This document shows positions 1 to 11,164 of a stretch of 64,000 nt of DNA, in pieces; position 1 is the stretch's first letter; the number at the start of each line of letters is the position of its first letter. Both the position numbers and the translations under genes were made by a program. The DNA is from Polytrichum commune (Eukaryota; Streptophyta; Polytrichopsida; Polytrichales; Polytrichaceae), in contig OX485808.1 of NCBI GenBank assembly GCA_950295325.1, forward strand, positions 12,648,501 to 12,712,500, written 5' to 3'. The notes below the pieces were generated by a model that searched no databases, was not told the origin of the DNA, and saw only the letters and a program-made list of their open reading frames with translations.

Positions 1-391
1 GGGATGTGGACAAGAAAACGTTGATGAAATATGTGTGGCCAGTAAGTACATGTAAGTTACAAGTAGGTGACTGATCTCTCGCACCTTCTTCGCTGGTGAG
101 CTTAATTACATAAAAGCCTGCGTTGTACCCTAAACCCTCGCAATCTAGCCGATCTGCCGAACCAGGCAGCAGCTGGCTGGCTAGCGAGCAAGCAAGCGAG
201 CGAGTGAGCGGTTTCATGAAACTTCCCATGTTGTCGCAATTGTCTTCAAAGCTCGGATATGTGTTGGATTCTCGACAAGTAACGTAAGTTAAAGTTGTGT
301 ACTGCTTGTCATGCTCGAGCGTTGTCCTTTTCTCGTTGGACTCTGCTGCAGGGAGTTATTGCATCGATGACCACCGACTTGAGGTTACTAT

Positions 392-423
<32 letters not shown>

Positions 424-439
424 CGACGATGATGTCGCT

Positions 440-1740
440 GGATGATGACTCTATTCCACAGACGATTCCGAGCGTTTAATCGGACCGGGAATCGTCGAAT
501 CGCGTTAGGGTTTGCGAGTCGTGTGGAATCGTCGTTTCAAGTTTCCGAATCGGGGTTTGGTTGCGAAAGTTACGAGAGTTCAAAGTGAAGATTAATGGCG
601 TCGAAGAACACCGTTGACGTAAGGTTTACTGAGGTGACATGTCAGTTGTGCTGGCATGTCGAACTCCACAGATGATTTTGACCGTTTTGATCGGATCGGG
701 AGTTGTCTTGTCCGGTTAGCGATTGCGAATCACGTAGATTTGTTGGTTTGAGGTTTGGAATCGGAGTTGAGATGCAAAAGTTACGAGAGCTCGAAGTGAA
801 AATTATTGCATCCACCACTGACGTAACGTCGGTAATGTGGTTCTCATGTCGCGGCATCCCCAACTCCACGGACAATTCTGACCGTTCGATCCGACCAAGA
901 ATTGTCTCATTTGGTTAGCGATTGCGAATCATGTCGAACTGTTGGTTTCAAGCTTCTAGAATCGGGGTTAATGAGAGCTCAAAGTGAAGATTATTGCGTT
1001 CACCATTGACATAAGATTTAGAATCATTATATTCGTTAATTTGAGACTTTCTCTTGTCTCAAATTAATATATGGACCACAACAACATGGTCTAATGTTTG
1101 GGTCGTCCTACCTAAACCATCTTGATATGAGTTCTTAATTGGGTTCTTGATATGAACACCCACTTCAAAGCATTTGCATCTTACAACATTCTCCAATATC
1201 TGTGTGATTTTATCCATGTTCTTATATTTGTAACTGTCTCAAAATGTTGAAAAAGTCCCAAATTAACGAATATAGTGAATTTACTACTAATGTGGCGCCA
1301 TTGTGCCAACGCTTCCAACTCCTTAGATGATTTGATTCTCACCATTCTACTATTGAATCGGGATTTGTTGCTTTGTTTAACAATTGCCAATCACAAAGAT
1401 GGCCATTTCAAGTTTGAAAATTTGAGGTGAGATGTGAAAGATCACAATTTAAAGTGAAGATTAGGTTTCTCTTTGAGGTGATCACATAGGCTCTCATTTT
1501 CTCATTGGGCGTTGATGCGAGTGATTAAATTCACCACTAACATAAGGTATACGACCCTGTTGTGGATTCTTCCAACTCCACAGACAATTCTAGCTGTTGG
1601 ACTTGATTGGGAACTGCCTCCTCTAGTTAGTAATTGCGACTCACTGAGATTTGTTCTTTCCAAGTTTCAGAATTGAGATTGAGATGCAAAAGTTACAGGA
1701 GGTCCAAGTGAAGATTCTCATTCGCTTGAATCAATCACAT
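440..1740. repeat. Degenerate tandem array of ~190-bp units
   Basis: Five diverged copies start near 450, 655, 850, 1300 and 1560. Shared words in order are TCCAACTCCACAGACAATTC, a TTAGCGATTGCGAATCA-like box, TTTCAAGTTTC, GAGATGCAAAAGTTAC, AAGTGAAGATT and CCACTGACGTAA. The first two or three copies are GC-richer and closer to each other. Related units occur reversed at 23770-24060 and 31140-31270, so the unit is also dispersed. Confidence 0.75.
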
Positions 1741-2700
1741 CTACTTTCCCGATTGTGTTTAGCGTTTTTGAGCAACTAGTCCAATCTCATCATAACCCAT
1801 ATAGTCGTGGTGTCTATTCTCAACTTCAAGCCTTGCCATATACCACTCAAAAAGGTGTCCAATTAAGAACAGTGACCCATAAAGGCCACATACCTCACCA
1901 AAGCCAAGTTTGTTGACTGGTCACTTGATAAATATCTCTGATCTAGCAGAATTACAGGTACAGACTGTCACAGGAACAGGAGAGAGTTCCGAGTGGTTTG
2001 AAACTCAAAGACTTTAAGGATTTAACACTTCCCATACAGTCCACTACTATTACAGAATTTGGAGGACAGATGCATTCAATAAAGGCATTTAAGACAGCGA
2101 CCGCACAGAAGGAAGCCAGTGAAGGACTTGAATTTCTGACAAACCTGAGAACAATATACACATGAATGTATCTCTTAACGAATTGGCCCACATTGAGCAG
2201 TGAGATCCTTTATGTTTCTAAAACCCTCAAAAGCCATACACATGAATGTCTCTCTTCATAAATTGTTCAATGTAGCAATTCTTTCCATGTAATGAGTTTG
2301 AAAGCCTGGCATTTAGTTCAGAAAAGACATTCAACTCCTAGTTAACACAAAAAATGCTACACAGACGGCTGTGCATATCCAATGCATCCTTCGATTATTT
2401 TTCAATGGTCATGATTGTCCAAGGATTTTTCGATGGTCATGACCTAATAAGTCCATACCTCAATTCCCCTAGCCTTATCCCCACATTGAACATTTTAGGT
2501 TTAGCATTGGTGATACCAGTCCACAGTTGATACCAGTGAACCTTTGCACTTGAAAGTCCCAAGCAATGGTAGAATGAGCTTATTGGTGATTGTTGCAACT
2601 AACAGAAAACAAACACAACATATTAACCTCCCTCACAGTGCAGTTTCTGTGCCACTGTCTGCCATCAATTTGATGGAGCTACTGTAGGTTTCCTAAACCC
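1741..2700. other. Stretch between array and PSRP3 without a recognised gene
   Basis: Only a short direct duplication (ACACATGAATGT..TCTCTT near 2160 and 2242) and a repeated CAATGGTCATGA/CGATGGTCATGA phrase near 2403-2450 were noticed. Sequence 2700-2891 should include the 3' untranslated region of PSRP3; no clear AATAAA was found there. Confidence 0.4.
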
Positions 2701-2891
2701 TAGATTAAATCTGAGGAAAATCTGACATCATCTTTTCAAACACTTCATTATGGCAATGTAAAGAAAACAAGAGGATGACGCAAACTCTGCACGCCTGACT
2801 CTGTGTATGATACTCAATAACAAAACTTGGAAAAATGTGTTGCAATCAAATCAACAAGCAGAACTACTAGTGCTACAAAAGTTTCCTTCAC

Positions 2892-4318
2892 CTATAAATT
2901 GGCAGCATTTTCCTGCCACAAGTTGATAATGTCTGTGGCCTGGTTGAGCAAGATGATTGTCCGCTTGCGAGAGATCCAACCCTTGCTATCCAGCTTGGCC
3001 TTCAGCTGCTCCCACGCATCCTTGCGTGGCCAGAAGAAGTAAGGGCTCAGGGGGATGGTTCCATGGCCTGGCACCACCTGATCAATTGCAATACCTATGT
3101 TCTTCTCCAGCCACAAAAACCTCAACAGCACCCTCTGCTTCTTTGGGGCAGCTACCACAACCTTTTTCTGCACACAATGCGAATCAAACATGTACATCAA
3201 TACATGCATTGTAAGCAACTGATGAATTGGCCATAAGGAGTTTCCACAATGGGGGCACAAGAAGCGGAGAGAAAACCATTTCTTCTTTGTCATCAATTCA
3301 TTTACTGATGTGAAGCACGGGGAGGAAGAGCCACTTGCAGGTGAACTTCTTTCAACATATGGATAGTTGCCCCTTGCAAATTACCCATTCAGATAATGAC
3401 TCCCACGTACCCACTGCAACACGTAGATGCTTGAGGCTGGAATGAGGCCGCCACGTAGGTTAGTCAAATCACCACACTTGGACACTTCAGAAATGGAAGA
3501 AGGTAATTGTATGCACACATGTAAAAGAGCATAAACCTTCGTCAAGAGGACTTCTACTTTGCACAAGTGCAATTGTTGCAAACGTCACGAGTTTGCACCC
3601 GAGCCATATGGCAGGGTATTCCTCACTTTTCGTCATAAAGTGGAATCCTTCTCTCTCTTTTTCCTTCCCTTCGGATGAGAATGGAAGAAGAAGTACTAGT
3701 ATCCAGAAATCGAGTTTCACAACAATGCCACAAGCAACCTCCCTTTTACCAATTTCTCTCCTACACAGACGTAAATTCCATTGGTAAGAGAAAATCATGC
3801 CCTCCAACCGAAGTTTCTTAGGGTGAACCACACATTCAAACACATCCACCTCACACAGAAAATGTCATATGGTTCAACAGATTGTCTACAAAAAATTTAA
3901 ATGACGTGCATATTTTCTTCCCATTGAAAATTGTGTTAAAACAATGGCCATTGATGGACCGGCCTCACGGCCAGGCTGACCCAATGGCCAGTATCTAGTA
4001 CATACAAAATGGCAAGAACTTCGCAGTGAGATGGATTTTTACCTTCTTGTTGGAGCCGGCGGGCTTGGTGAGCTCCAGCTCGCCGTCCTCAGCCGACGCC
4101 TTCACGGCCAGCCTTTGCATTCGGCTTTGCAGAAACTCCACACCCTGGCCATCATTTCCTCTCCTGCAAACCCTAAGGGGTTTCACGGCCACCGCGGTGC
4201 CGCGGAACGCCACGCTGCGGGATGCGCTCACGGCGGAGCTGCCGCTGCTGGACACTGCCGCCGGCGACCATTGCATGGCCGTCGCTGCCACCGCCCCCGC
4301 TGATGCCACAGCCGCCAT
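2892..4318 (-). CDS. PSRP3: Plastid ribosomal protein PSRP3 (Ycf65 family, 30S subunit), two exons
   Basis: Coding exons are 4318..4043 and 3167..2892, joined in phase 0 across an 875-bp GT-AG intron (donor AAG|GTAAAA, acceptor TGTGCAG|AAAAAGG), giving 183 residues. Residues 1 to about 75 are rich in Ala, Ser, Val and Arg with few acids, as in a chloroplast transit peptide. The conserved Ycf65 domain follows from about residue 102, with WLEKNIGIA near 111, PGHGTIPLSPYFFWPRKDAW at 125-144 and NQATDIINLW at 167-176. The family is a small-subunit protein of chloroplast and cyanobacterial 70S ribosomes, so it should act in plastid translation. The start at 4318 (GCGATGGC context) is preferred. 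An upstream in-frame ATG at 4429 would add 37 residues that look less like a targeting peptide. The exons are more GC-rich than the surrounding DNA. Family assignment is strong; exact start and splice sites are inferred. Confidence 0.9.
3168..4042 (-). other. Intron of the PSRP3 gene
   Basis: GT donor at 4042-4041 and AG acceptor at 3169-3168. Joining here keeps the frame and removes in-frame stops. The open frames inside it (around 3381-3849) are not conserved-looking and are treated as chance. Confidence 0.8.
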
Positions 4319-4540
4319 CGCCAATGTCGAAATCGATGAGGTCCGGGCCTCAATTTTGTGGTGCAATTGAGAGCTCCGTCGCAGGCTTTGGTCGCGAAAG
4401 GAGCTTCCCCAATTGCCAATCCCTCGCACAAGCAGATGAGAAGAAAGCCCAGGCAGGGCGCGGCTATAGGCTCCCTATCCACTCCCAACAGGATGGCGTC
4501 TTATGGCCGCGGATTCCTAGACGTGGATTCCTCTCCTACC

Positions 4541-4872
4541 ACCGTGGGAAAGGAGGTCCTTAACGGGTGGGTCTAAATACCCCCATCGAGCGTGGCTCAG
4601 AGGCCAGGTTCGGTGGGGTTCATTTTTCTGGCCCTCTCCGTTTTGGTCCCTTGGGGACTTTTTTTGGTTTTTTTTTGCTAAATTTGGGTCCTGCGGCCCC
4701 AAATTACTCTAGGAAGCCCCCTATGAGATCAAGTAAGGCCCCACCCAATTAAAAAAATAAGGGCAATGTTTTATCCCAACCCTGCCACCCCCTCCCGAAC
4801 CTAGCCTCCGAGCCACGCTCGATGGGGGTTTTTAGGCAGATCCGTTCTTAACCCCTTCAAAGGACGTGGGGT
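4541..4872. mobile_element. Inverted-repeat element beside the PSRP3 5' end
   Basis: The inner arms, ACCCCCATCGAGCGTGGCTC at 4579 and its complement near 4809-4828, match almost exactly. Weaker complementarity continues outward through the CCTTAACGGGTGGGTCTAAA side. A fragment of the outer arm (CCTACCACTGTGGGAAAGGA) recurs at 6577-6596. No target duplication was resolved. It lies about 220 bp upstream of the PSRP3 start, so it could sit in the promoter. Confidence 0.65.
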
Positions 4873-4881
4873 CTCAATAAT

Positions 4882-5264
4882 ATAAGATAGTGTATGTGGG
4901 TGCTATTTGGTTTGTTTTTCATGTTCTCCAACTTCTACTGATTAGATTTGCACAACAAAACTCGTGTTGCATTAGCAAATCTATGATGAAACATATGTAA
5001 AAACCAGATTGAAAATCAGACCTCCTCTTATTTCGTTATGGCTATTGGGAGTGCATGTTTGTTGGTTTCTTAACTGGATACATAGGTCCTCCCAATTGCG
5101 TTCATCATTGAGTGTAAAGTAGTTATTAATATTTGAAGACGTAGTCCAATCTTTTTTAAACTTGTGTTCTTGTGATGTTTGCCCTTTGATCTTCACCAAA
5201 CCACATACCAGTGAAATCCAAGGATCGATCAAGAAAACAAGCCACTTAAGACCCATCTACCTTA
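4882..5264 (-). repeat. Family F dispersed element (inverted ends)
   Basis: Ends resemble TATGTGGGTGCTATTTGG and, complemented, AAGGTAGATGGGTCTTAAGT. The core words are TTGTGTTGCATTAGCAAATC, GACCTCC, CAATTG and GATTGGACTACGTC. The same core recurs at a dozen other places in this window. Confidence 0.6.
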
Positions 5265-5332
5265 CTCATGTATGACTAAATACACAATTTTACAGGCCTC
5301 ACCAAGTTCATACATCATACTTTATTGATTCA

Positions 5333-5742
5333 CACGGGGAGGTCACTCCATTGTCAAGTTGAAAACCATGTGCAAAAAAAAAAAATCTACTTTTTCTAAG
5401 TTGCATCAACAAAATGGGTCAAAATTTTATCAAAATTTTTTATGAGTACATATACATGGTATCTATTACAGAGTAAAAATTGATAACCAAATTTGATAAT
5501 TTGTTTTTTCTAGAAAACATACCGTTTCTAACTAGAATGACGCAAAATTGAACTAAAAACATTACTAGAAAAAATGGAGATGACTAAAAATTTCAAAAAA
5601 ATATACAAAAGATATTATCAATGGATATGTATATATAGAAAAAATATCATAATTTTTAAAATTATCTATGGCATATAATATAGGGGTAGCAAACTTTGTT
5701 CGCACGTGGTTTTCAACTTGACAATGGAGTGACCTCCCCATG
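5333..5742. mobile_element. Non-autonomous hAT-like element with 8-bp target duplication
   Basis: Inverted ends begin CACGGGGAGGTCACTCC on the left and are matched by the complement on the right (39 of about 42 positions by eye). An 8-bp direct duplication TTGATTCA flanks it exactly (5325-5332 and 5743-5750), the length typical of hAT elements. The 410-bp interior is very AT-rich and has no frame. It separates two family F copies. Confidence 0.75.
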
Positions 5743-5755
5743 TTGATTCATGGGT

Positions 5756-6102
5756 TCGAAACCTTTGTTCTCCAACTTCTATTGATCAAATTTACACAAC
5801 ACAACTTGTGTTGCATTAGAAAATCTACAATGAAGCATCAACAACAATCAAACCTACCCTAGTTTTGTTATGGTTATCAAAAGCAAGTCTTTGTTTGTTT
5901 TTTAACTGAATACATAGGTCTTCCCAATTGTGCTCAATATTGAGTGTAATTAGCTAATTAAAATTTGAATACTTAGTTCGATCTCTTTAAACATGTGTCA
6001 TTATGGTGTTTGTTCTTTTTTATTTTCACCTAACCACACACCAATCAAATAATAAGGGCTTGATAAAGATAAGTAACATGAAACAGCCACGTATGTTAAT
6101 CC
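5756..6102 (-). repeat. Family F dispersed element
   Basis: Same core order as 4882-5264 (GTTCTCCAACTTCTATTGAT, ACAACTTGTGTTGCATTAG, CAATTGTGCTCAATATTGAG), ending in a diverged TTGATAAAGATAAGTAACATG segment. Confidence 0.5.
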
Positions 6103-6149
6103 TTCACCCTTATTAGAGGACCAAGGGGCTCAATGTATGGGCACTAGGT

Positions 6150-6615
6150 AATTAAGTGGTTCTTAAACAAACACTTTTAGCTCTCCATCCACTTCTCTTA
6201 AGATATGAAACACAAAATTCGTGCAACATGGTCAACCAATCTAGATTGTGCCCATAACCATTATCCTCATAATTTTGGAATGCGTATGAATGTCTCTACC
6301 AAAGTGAAAATTATCTTTCTTGCTAAATGATCATATGCGTCCCCCTTCAATTATGTTGGTTGTCGAGTCTAGAATGGTTAACAAATTATGAGCACAAAGA
6401 CCAATCTTTTTCGAAACACACGTCTTTTCGATGTCCATTCTTAGATCTTCACCTAATGAACCACCAATTAAACATAAGGTGTATGTTTAAGATGAGGAAC
6501 CAAATTAGGTACTACATCCTTATATACTTTTTCTACAAGCATGGCATCCTAGGGCCACGGACTTTGAAGTTGGATTCCGCTCCTACCACTGTGGGAAAGG
6601 AGGTTCTTAATACCC
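6150..6615 (-). repeat. Family F copy plus a fragment of the 4541 element
   Basis: 6150-6500 shows the F core with TTAAGATATGAAACAC, GTTAACAAATTATGAGCACA and a second TTTCGAAACACACG stretch. Next to it, 6541-6615 repeats the outer arm of the 4541-4872 element. Confidence 0.45.
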
Positions 6616-6973
6616 AAAGGGAAGTGCTTTTAGGTTCGGCTTTTGATTATTAAAACATATGGGATGTCAAAATGCAATTAACTTGAACATATGAGCACAC
6701 ATTCCCATAACACTATTCAGTTGTATGGTTGTGTGACATTCTACATTTAGCATCTAACATGGGCCTCCACTATCCTACTTTCATGGGAAGAAACTTGAAT
6801 ACTTTGAAGAAATTATTGTTGGTATGAATAGTGAATAGTGTTGGTATGACTAGTATGAATATTTTGAATAGCATCAGTGTTGTCAACAAATAATGTTGCT
6901 ATGAATATTTTTATTTTTTTGGTAAATAATACCCAGATGAATAATGATTCATGTGAGTAGGCCAGGAGTATAA

Positions 6974-7394
6974 GGGTGAGTTTTCATGTAAGCCGCTCGT
7001 CCACTAGATTCTAGTGTGAATCATAACAAGTTCGTCCAAATGTAGAGGGAATGTGGTGGGGTAGAGTTCATAAGTGCCAACTAGCTACTCCCATCTTCTC
7101 AAATCTGGACCCACCTACTAACCTTCTCTTCCCAATTATCAAGGATGGAGTTCTAAACCAACAATGGTTCCCTTGTCTTTAACGGGTCTTAATCCTTTGG
7201 TGACCGGCACTTGTAGGTTAAAGATTTCTCAATGTGCGAATGGAAGTCTAGCAGCCCGTGTCCATGGCCCTTCACATTCTAGCGGGCCACCAAAATGTGG
7301 TTGGATGATGGCTTGTGCTTAACTACATGTGAACACCTCTGACCCATTATTGTCTAGAATCTAGTGGACGAGTGGTCTACAAGGAAACTCACCC
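6974..7394. mobile_element. MITE with ~40-bp inverted ends, TAA target duplication
   Basis: The left end GGGTGAGTTTTCATGTAAGC, then CGTCCACTAGATTCTAG, pairs with the right end CTAGAATCTAGTGGACGAGT, then GAAACTCACCC. TAA lies on both sides (6971-6973 and 7395-7397). A reversed relative is at 12291-12653. A 3-bp TTA/TAA duplication is typical of PIF/Harbinger-type MITEs. Confidence 0.75.
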
Positions 7395-7589
7395 TAACTC
7401 CACCGAAATCTTCAAGTGTTAGCATGAATGTATGAATAGTAAACGAATATAATAGCTACTTTGTTCAGGAGCCCCACATAATACAATTGACATATTCCAA
7501 GGTCAATGGTACTGACCCTCATGGTCAAATAATGTCATGCCATGCTTCCCCTTGTCCCATACAAACAAGTAGATTGTTTTTGAAATCAA

Positions 7590-7800
7590 TGATGGCTTTG
7601 CATGATTATGCCATTTTTGCTCTTATGATGTAGTTGAAGGCACACTTCATATAACCCCACCAAGAAGACGTTTCAATCACTATTTGAGAATACAGTCTTA
7701 GGGAATCTCACATCTCTCTTTCAATTGCACCATCAAGTCGACATTAGCCTCTATCTCACAGAGGCTACCATGCATGCACACTCCACCACTCTAGGTAATC
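7590..7800 (+). pseudogene. Decayed LINE zinc-binding fragment
   Basis: In shifting frames the plus strand reads LCHFCSYDVVE, a stretch like AHFI, then a phrase matching SLFE..VLGN..S.FQL and DISLYLTEAT. These align in order with the 134-residue fragment at 50661-51065. At least one frameshift and an in-frame stop separate the parts, so it is a dead copy. Confidence 0.55.
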
Positions 7801-8515
7801 AACCGGTTTCACACCCAATAAGATGTACTTTCAGTCCCATTAGCACTTTGACTTCCCACACTTTGATTTCGTTTCACTTCAATGATGTCAACTACCCCCT
7901 AAGATATGTAAGCCTAAAACGATTACCCATGTTAGATTTACCTTCTAACATGAGAAATTGCATTGAATTCTCACCACTTTACAATCAATGCTCCTTGTAG
8001 GCTCACAAAATGTACGTTAAATCCATTGGAGCGGTCAAGAATCTCCACTTCCTCAAGCTTCAAGCTACTACTACTATCTTTGTTGTTACGACTTTTGGCG
8101 ACAAAATTCGCAAATGGTTTTGAATACCTCCAATTCAATAAGTTTGAACCATGCTAAGTGCTACCTACCGTACTATAGTCCACCCAACTATAGAAGGCTT
8201 GCTGTGTAAATCTAGTCACCCAACACAAACGTGGGGAACCAAGGAAGCTTCCTAGAGGCTTTTACAAGGAGGTCGCTAAATGCTTGTTAAAGATGAAATT
8301 GCCCGCCCTTTTTTCAAATTAGATGTGGTAGCCAAAATGGGTGCATCGGAGGCTCTAAACTTATGTTGTTTGGCCAAACATAGGCGCTCCTCGTTTATTC
8401 TCCTCAAGCACTTTCCGCAACATATTGGTGTGTGTGTTGACAAACAATGAACTCATGTATGAATCTCTCATGTACGAAGAAGACGTGATGATGCGGACAA
8501 AGGTTGGTTGCTTCT
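7800..8515. other. Stretch without a recognised gene
   Basis: Frames at 7725-8157 have no recognisable domain; the first begins in the LINE fragment at 7590-7800. Nothing else was recognised up to the MITE at 8518. Confidence 0.4.
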
Positions 8516-8517
8516 TA

Positions 8518-8913
8518 GGGCCGGTTCACATGGGGTCCCAAGTGCTCTAAGTGCCACTCGTGTTAGCAAGTCCCAGCATGGAGGCAAAGTCCCAACTTTT
8601 GAGCCTCAGGAAACCATGAAAATATGGTCGATTGTCATTAACGTTGGTTTTTGAGTGTTTTATGCAAAAATATATATTCGCAGGATTTGTGTTGAGAGTT
8701 GGGTTTAGCTTTTTGTTTGACCCGACTCTCAACAGAAGTCCCAAGCCTCACCTCCAAAAAGTGCGGTCATGTAGGCGTCCATGTCATGCTTGGGACTTAG
8801 GACTTAGGACCCCCGTGTGAAATGGTAAGTCCCAACTTCCATGCTTTCAACGGCTGAGATTGCGCGGACTGACCTCGAGTGACTTAGGACTTGGGACCCG
8901 TGTGAACCGGCCC
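8518..8913. mobile_element. MITE with GGGCCGGTTCACA ends, TTA duplication
   Basis: Left end GGGCCGGTTCACATGGGGTC and right end, complemented, GGGCCGGTTCACACGGGTCC are followed by matching CCCAAGTCCTAAGTC segments. TTA lies at 8515-8517 and 8914-8916. An inner inverted region around 8690-8740 includes GAGAGTTGGGTTTAGC. A reversed relative is at 49686-50075. Confidence 0.8.
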
Positions 8914-9045
8914 TTAGAGTGCAACTACCGTAACATTATTGAGCCATGGACCCATTTCTAAATCTGCTTGAGGAATCAACCTTCAAGACCTAAGGCCTTA
9001 TTTATAAGAATCGAATTTGTCATGCATATACTAGTGACAAGCTCC

Positions 9046-9424
9046 GGGCACCACGGGCCTTGGCTTGGTGGTTAGGGCTCATGGCCCCCAATGAGGAGGT
9101 TGTGGGTTCTATTCCCCATGCCGGTGTGGTGCTCACCACCTTAGTCCACCCAACTATGGTGGGGGGTCCTTGGACCTTGTTGTATGGGTACCTCAAAGCC
9201 CTTTGGGGGGATACCATGTCCGGTATCTTCAAGGCACTAGTGGCTAGCTAGGAACTAGTATAGTGTGTCACTATAGTGCCCATCCTCGAAAGGGGAGAGT
9301 AGTATTGTCCCAATGTCCCCTTGTCCAGTGGGCATCGGGTCATTGGCATTACGAACGGACACTTTATTCACGCCGGCCCCTTAAAAGGGACCGGAGTTTC
9401 TATCTATCTATCTTTCTATCTATC
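9046..9424 (+). mobile_element. tRNA-derived SINE with intact target duplication
   Basis: An 11-bp direct duplication TGACAAGCTCC lies at 9035-9045 and 9425-9435. The head has an A box in TGGCTTGGTGGTTAGGGC (about 9060) and a B box GGTTCTATTCC (about 9105), spaced as in tRNA genes. The body is about 280 bp and the tail is a run of TCTA/TATC repeats. Polymerase III would transcribe it and a LINE would supply the copying enzyme. It encodes no protein. Confidence 0.85.
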
Positions 9425-9842
9425 TGACAAGCTCCAATTAAGCCCGGCCTCAATATCACCTACTTGGGACATGAAAGCTAACTCACATTCAATAATAGGT
9501 TAACCCCTAAGCGTCTCAGAGATCCTATCCGAGGTTCTCCATGCACATATATATATATCAACTACATATTCTCACTTTTAGTCAAATGTATCAAAAATGA
9601 TCCTACGTTTTGAATTTTTTGATATTGTTGTAGATTTAAATCAAAATACATAATGCGGTTGTCTTTGGATGCAATCATAGACTTAGTATTTTGATTGTTT
9701 ATGTCACTTGTGAATGCATTTTCATTTTCTCGCAATATAAAGTAAATGAACAAAATAAAGCACAAAACCCAAATCTTTAAAAACTAGATGCTTTTAAGAT
9801 TTGGTTAGGCCTTACTCAACTAGTACGGCCTTTGGATGAGAG

Positions 9843-9899
9843 TCAAGGGCCCTCACAATTTACATGGTCACGGCCCTTGGGTCGTGTGCGAAGTGTCCC
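9843..9899 (-). repeat. End fragment of the 35271/59293 MITE family
   Basis: The complement reads GGGACACTTCGCACACGACC, then CCGTGACCATG and TTGTGAGGGCCC, matching the left end of the 35271 element. TTA follows at 9900-9902. The rest of the element is missing. Confidence 0.5.
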
Positions 9900-10327
9900 T
9901 TAGTATGAGATGATTAGCAACGCAAGTCATGGTCATAGCATTTTTTTCCCCATAATTTTTGGAGTTTATATGATTGTCTACATTCTTTGTCAGAGTCAAG
10001 ACATTTTGATCATGTAGGTTGTCCTCGTGATGTTGATTGTTGAACTTAGAGTAATCAGCAAATGTGAGCACATATTCATATCTCTTTAAAACACATGTCC
10101 ATTGTTATTGGTGTCCGTATTGGTGTCCGTTCATAGTTCCACACCTAACCAAACACCACTCAAATATAGACAAGTGTAGGATTGAGATAAGCAACCAAAA
10201 TAGGCATCAACACCTTGATAATCTTTTGGAGACGGCATAATGTTGGAGGATGCCCAAATTGACAAGGTTAGAACAAAGTTAGTGAACCCGACACTAAAGT
10301 GTGTGACCATGTTGCGAGCACTTATAT

Positions 10328-10698
10328 ATATATAAAAGGTAGATGGGTCTTAGGTGGCTTGTTTTCTTAATCAAACCCCTATATTTGATTGATATGTGGT
10401 TCAGTGAGGATCAAAAAGCAAACATCATAAAGAGATTGGACTACGTCTCCAAATATTAATAACTACTCTACACTCAATAGTGAACACAATTGGGAAGACA
10501 TGTATATCTAGTTAAAAAATCCACAAACATACACTTCTGATAACCATAACTAAATAAGGGGAGGTTTGATTTCAATCTGGTATTTGCAGATGTTTCATTG
10601 TAGATTTGCTAATGTAACATGAGTTTTGTTGTGTAAATCTAATTGGTAGAAGCTGGAGAATATGAGAAGCGAACCAAATAACACCCACATACCTTATA
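10328..10698 (+). repeat. Family F dispersed element with both ends
   Basis: Begins AAAAGGTAGATGGGTCTTAG and ends AATAACACCCACATACCTTA, with the shared core in between (GATTGGACTACGTC, CACTCAATAGTGAACACAAT, GGGGAGGTTTGATT, AACATGAGTTTTGTTG). Confidence 0.65.
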
Positions 10699-10865
10699 GT
10701 CACAATGTCCATGACATTTGTTTCCTTTCTTAATAGTGACATTAATAGAATAAATGATTGTGAACAATACTTTGCATCTATCCAATTGGAACTCCATATT
10801 AGAACGTACACCACACAAAGTACATGGTGCACATAACATAGTTGTGTAGCATCTCTTTACATCTT

Positions 10866-11008
10866 AATAATGTGGGTCCTCGGAATATAACGGTGGGGAT
10901 TTGGGAGCTCATGTAAGATTTGAGTCTCCCTGCATAGTTTTCCGAGCATCCAACTTTTATATTCCAAGGGTCCATTGAACGAGCACTAAATGTTGAGTAA
11001 TGTTATGA
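10866..11008. mobile_element. Diverged copy of the 44994 foldback
   Basis: GTGGGTCCTCGGAATATAAC on the left and CCGAGCATCCAACTTTTATA, then GTTGAGTAATGTTATGA, on the right match the two arms of 44994-45146. The arms have drifted from each other. Confidence 0.5.
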
Positions 11009-11164
11009 AATATCGTAGGGTTTATGTTACCTAAACATAGTAGTTTGTAGTATGTGGAATCGTACAACTTTGAGACATGTGTTCGATTTAGAAAGTTGTC
11101 TCATGTACAGTATTTTCCTTCTATGCTCAATGTACAAGGAGAACCGACATCTATACCAAACAAT

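Noticed and set aside
4026-4563. Plus-strand and alternative minus-strand frames of 86-114 codons over PSRP3 exon 1
   Set aside because: They are GC-rich shadows of the minus-strand transit-peptide exon and show no domain.
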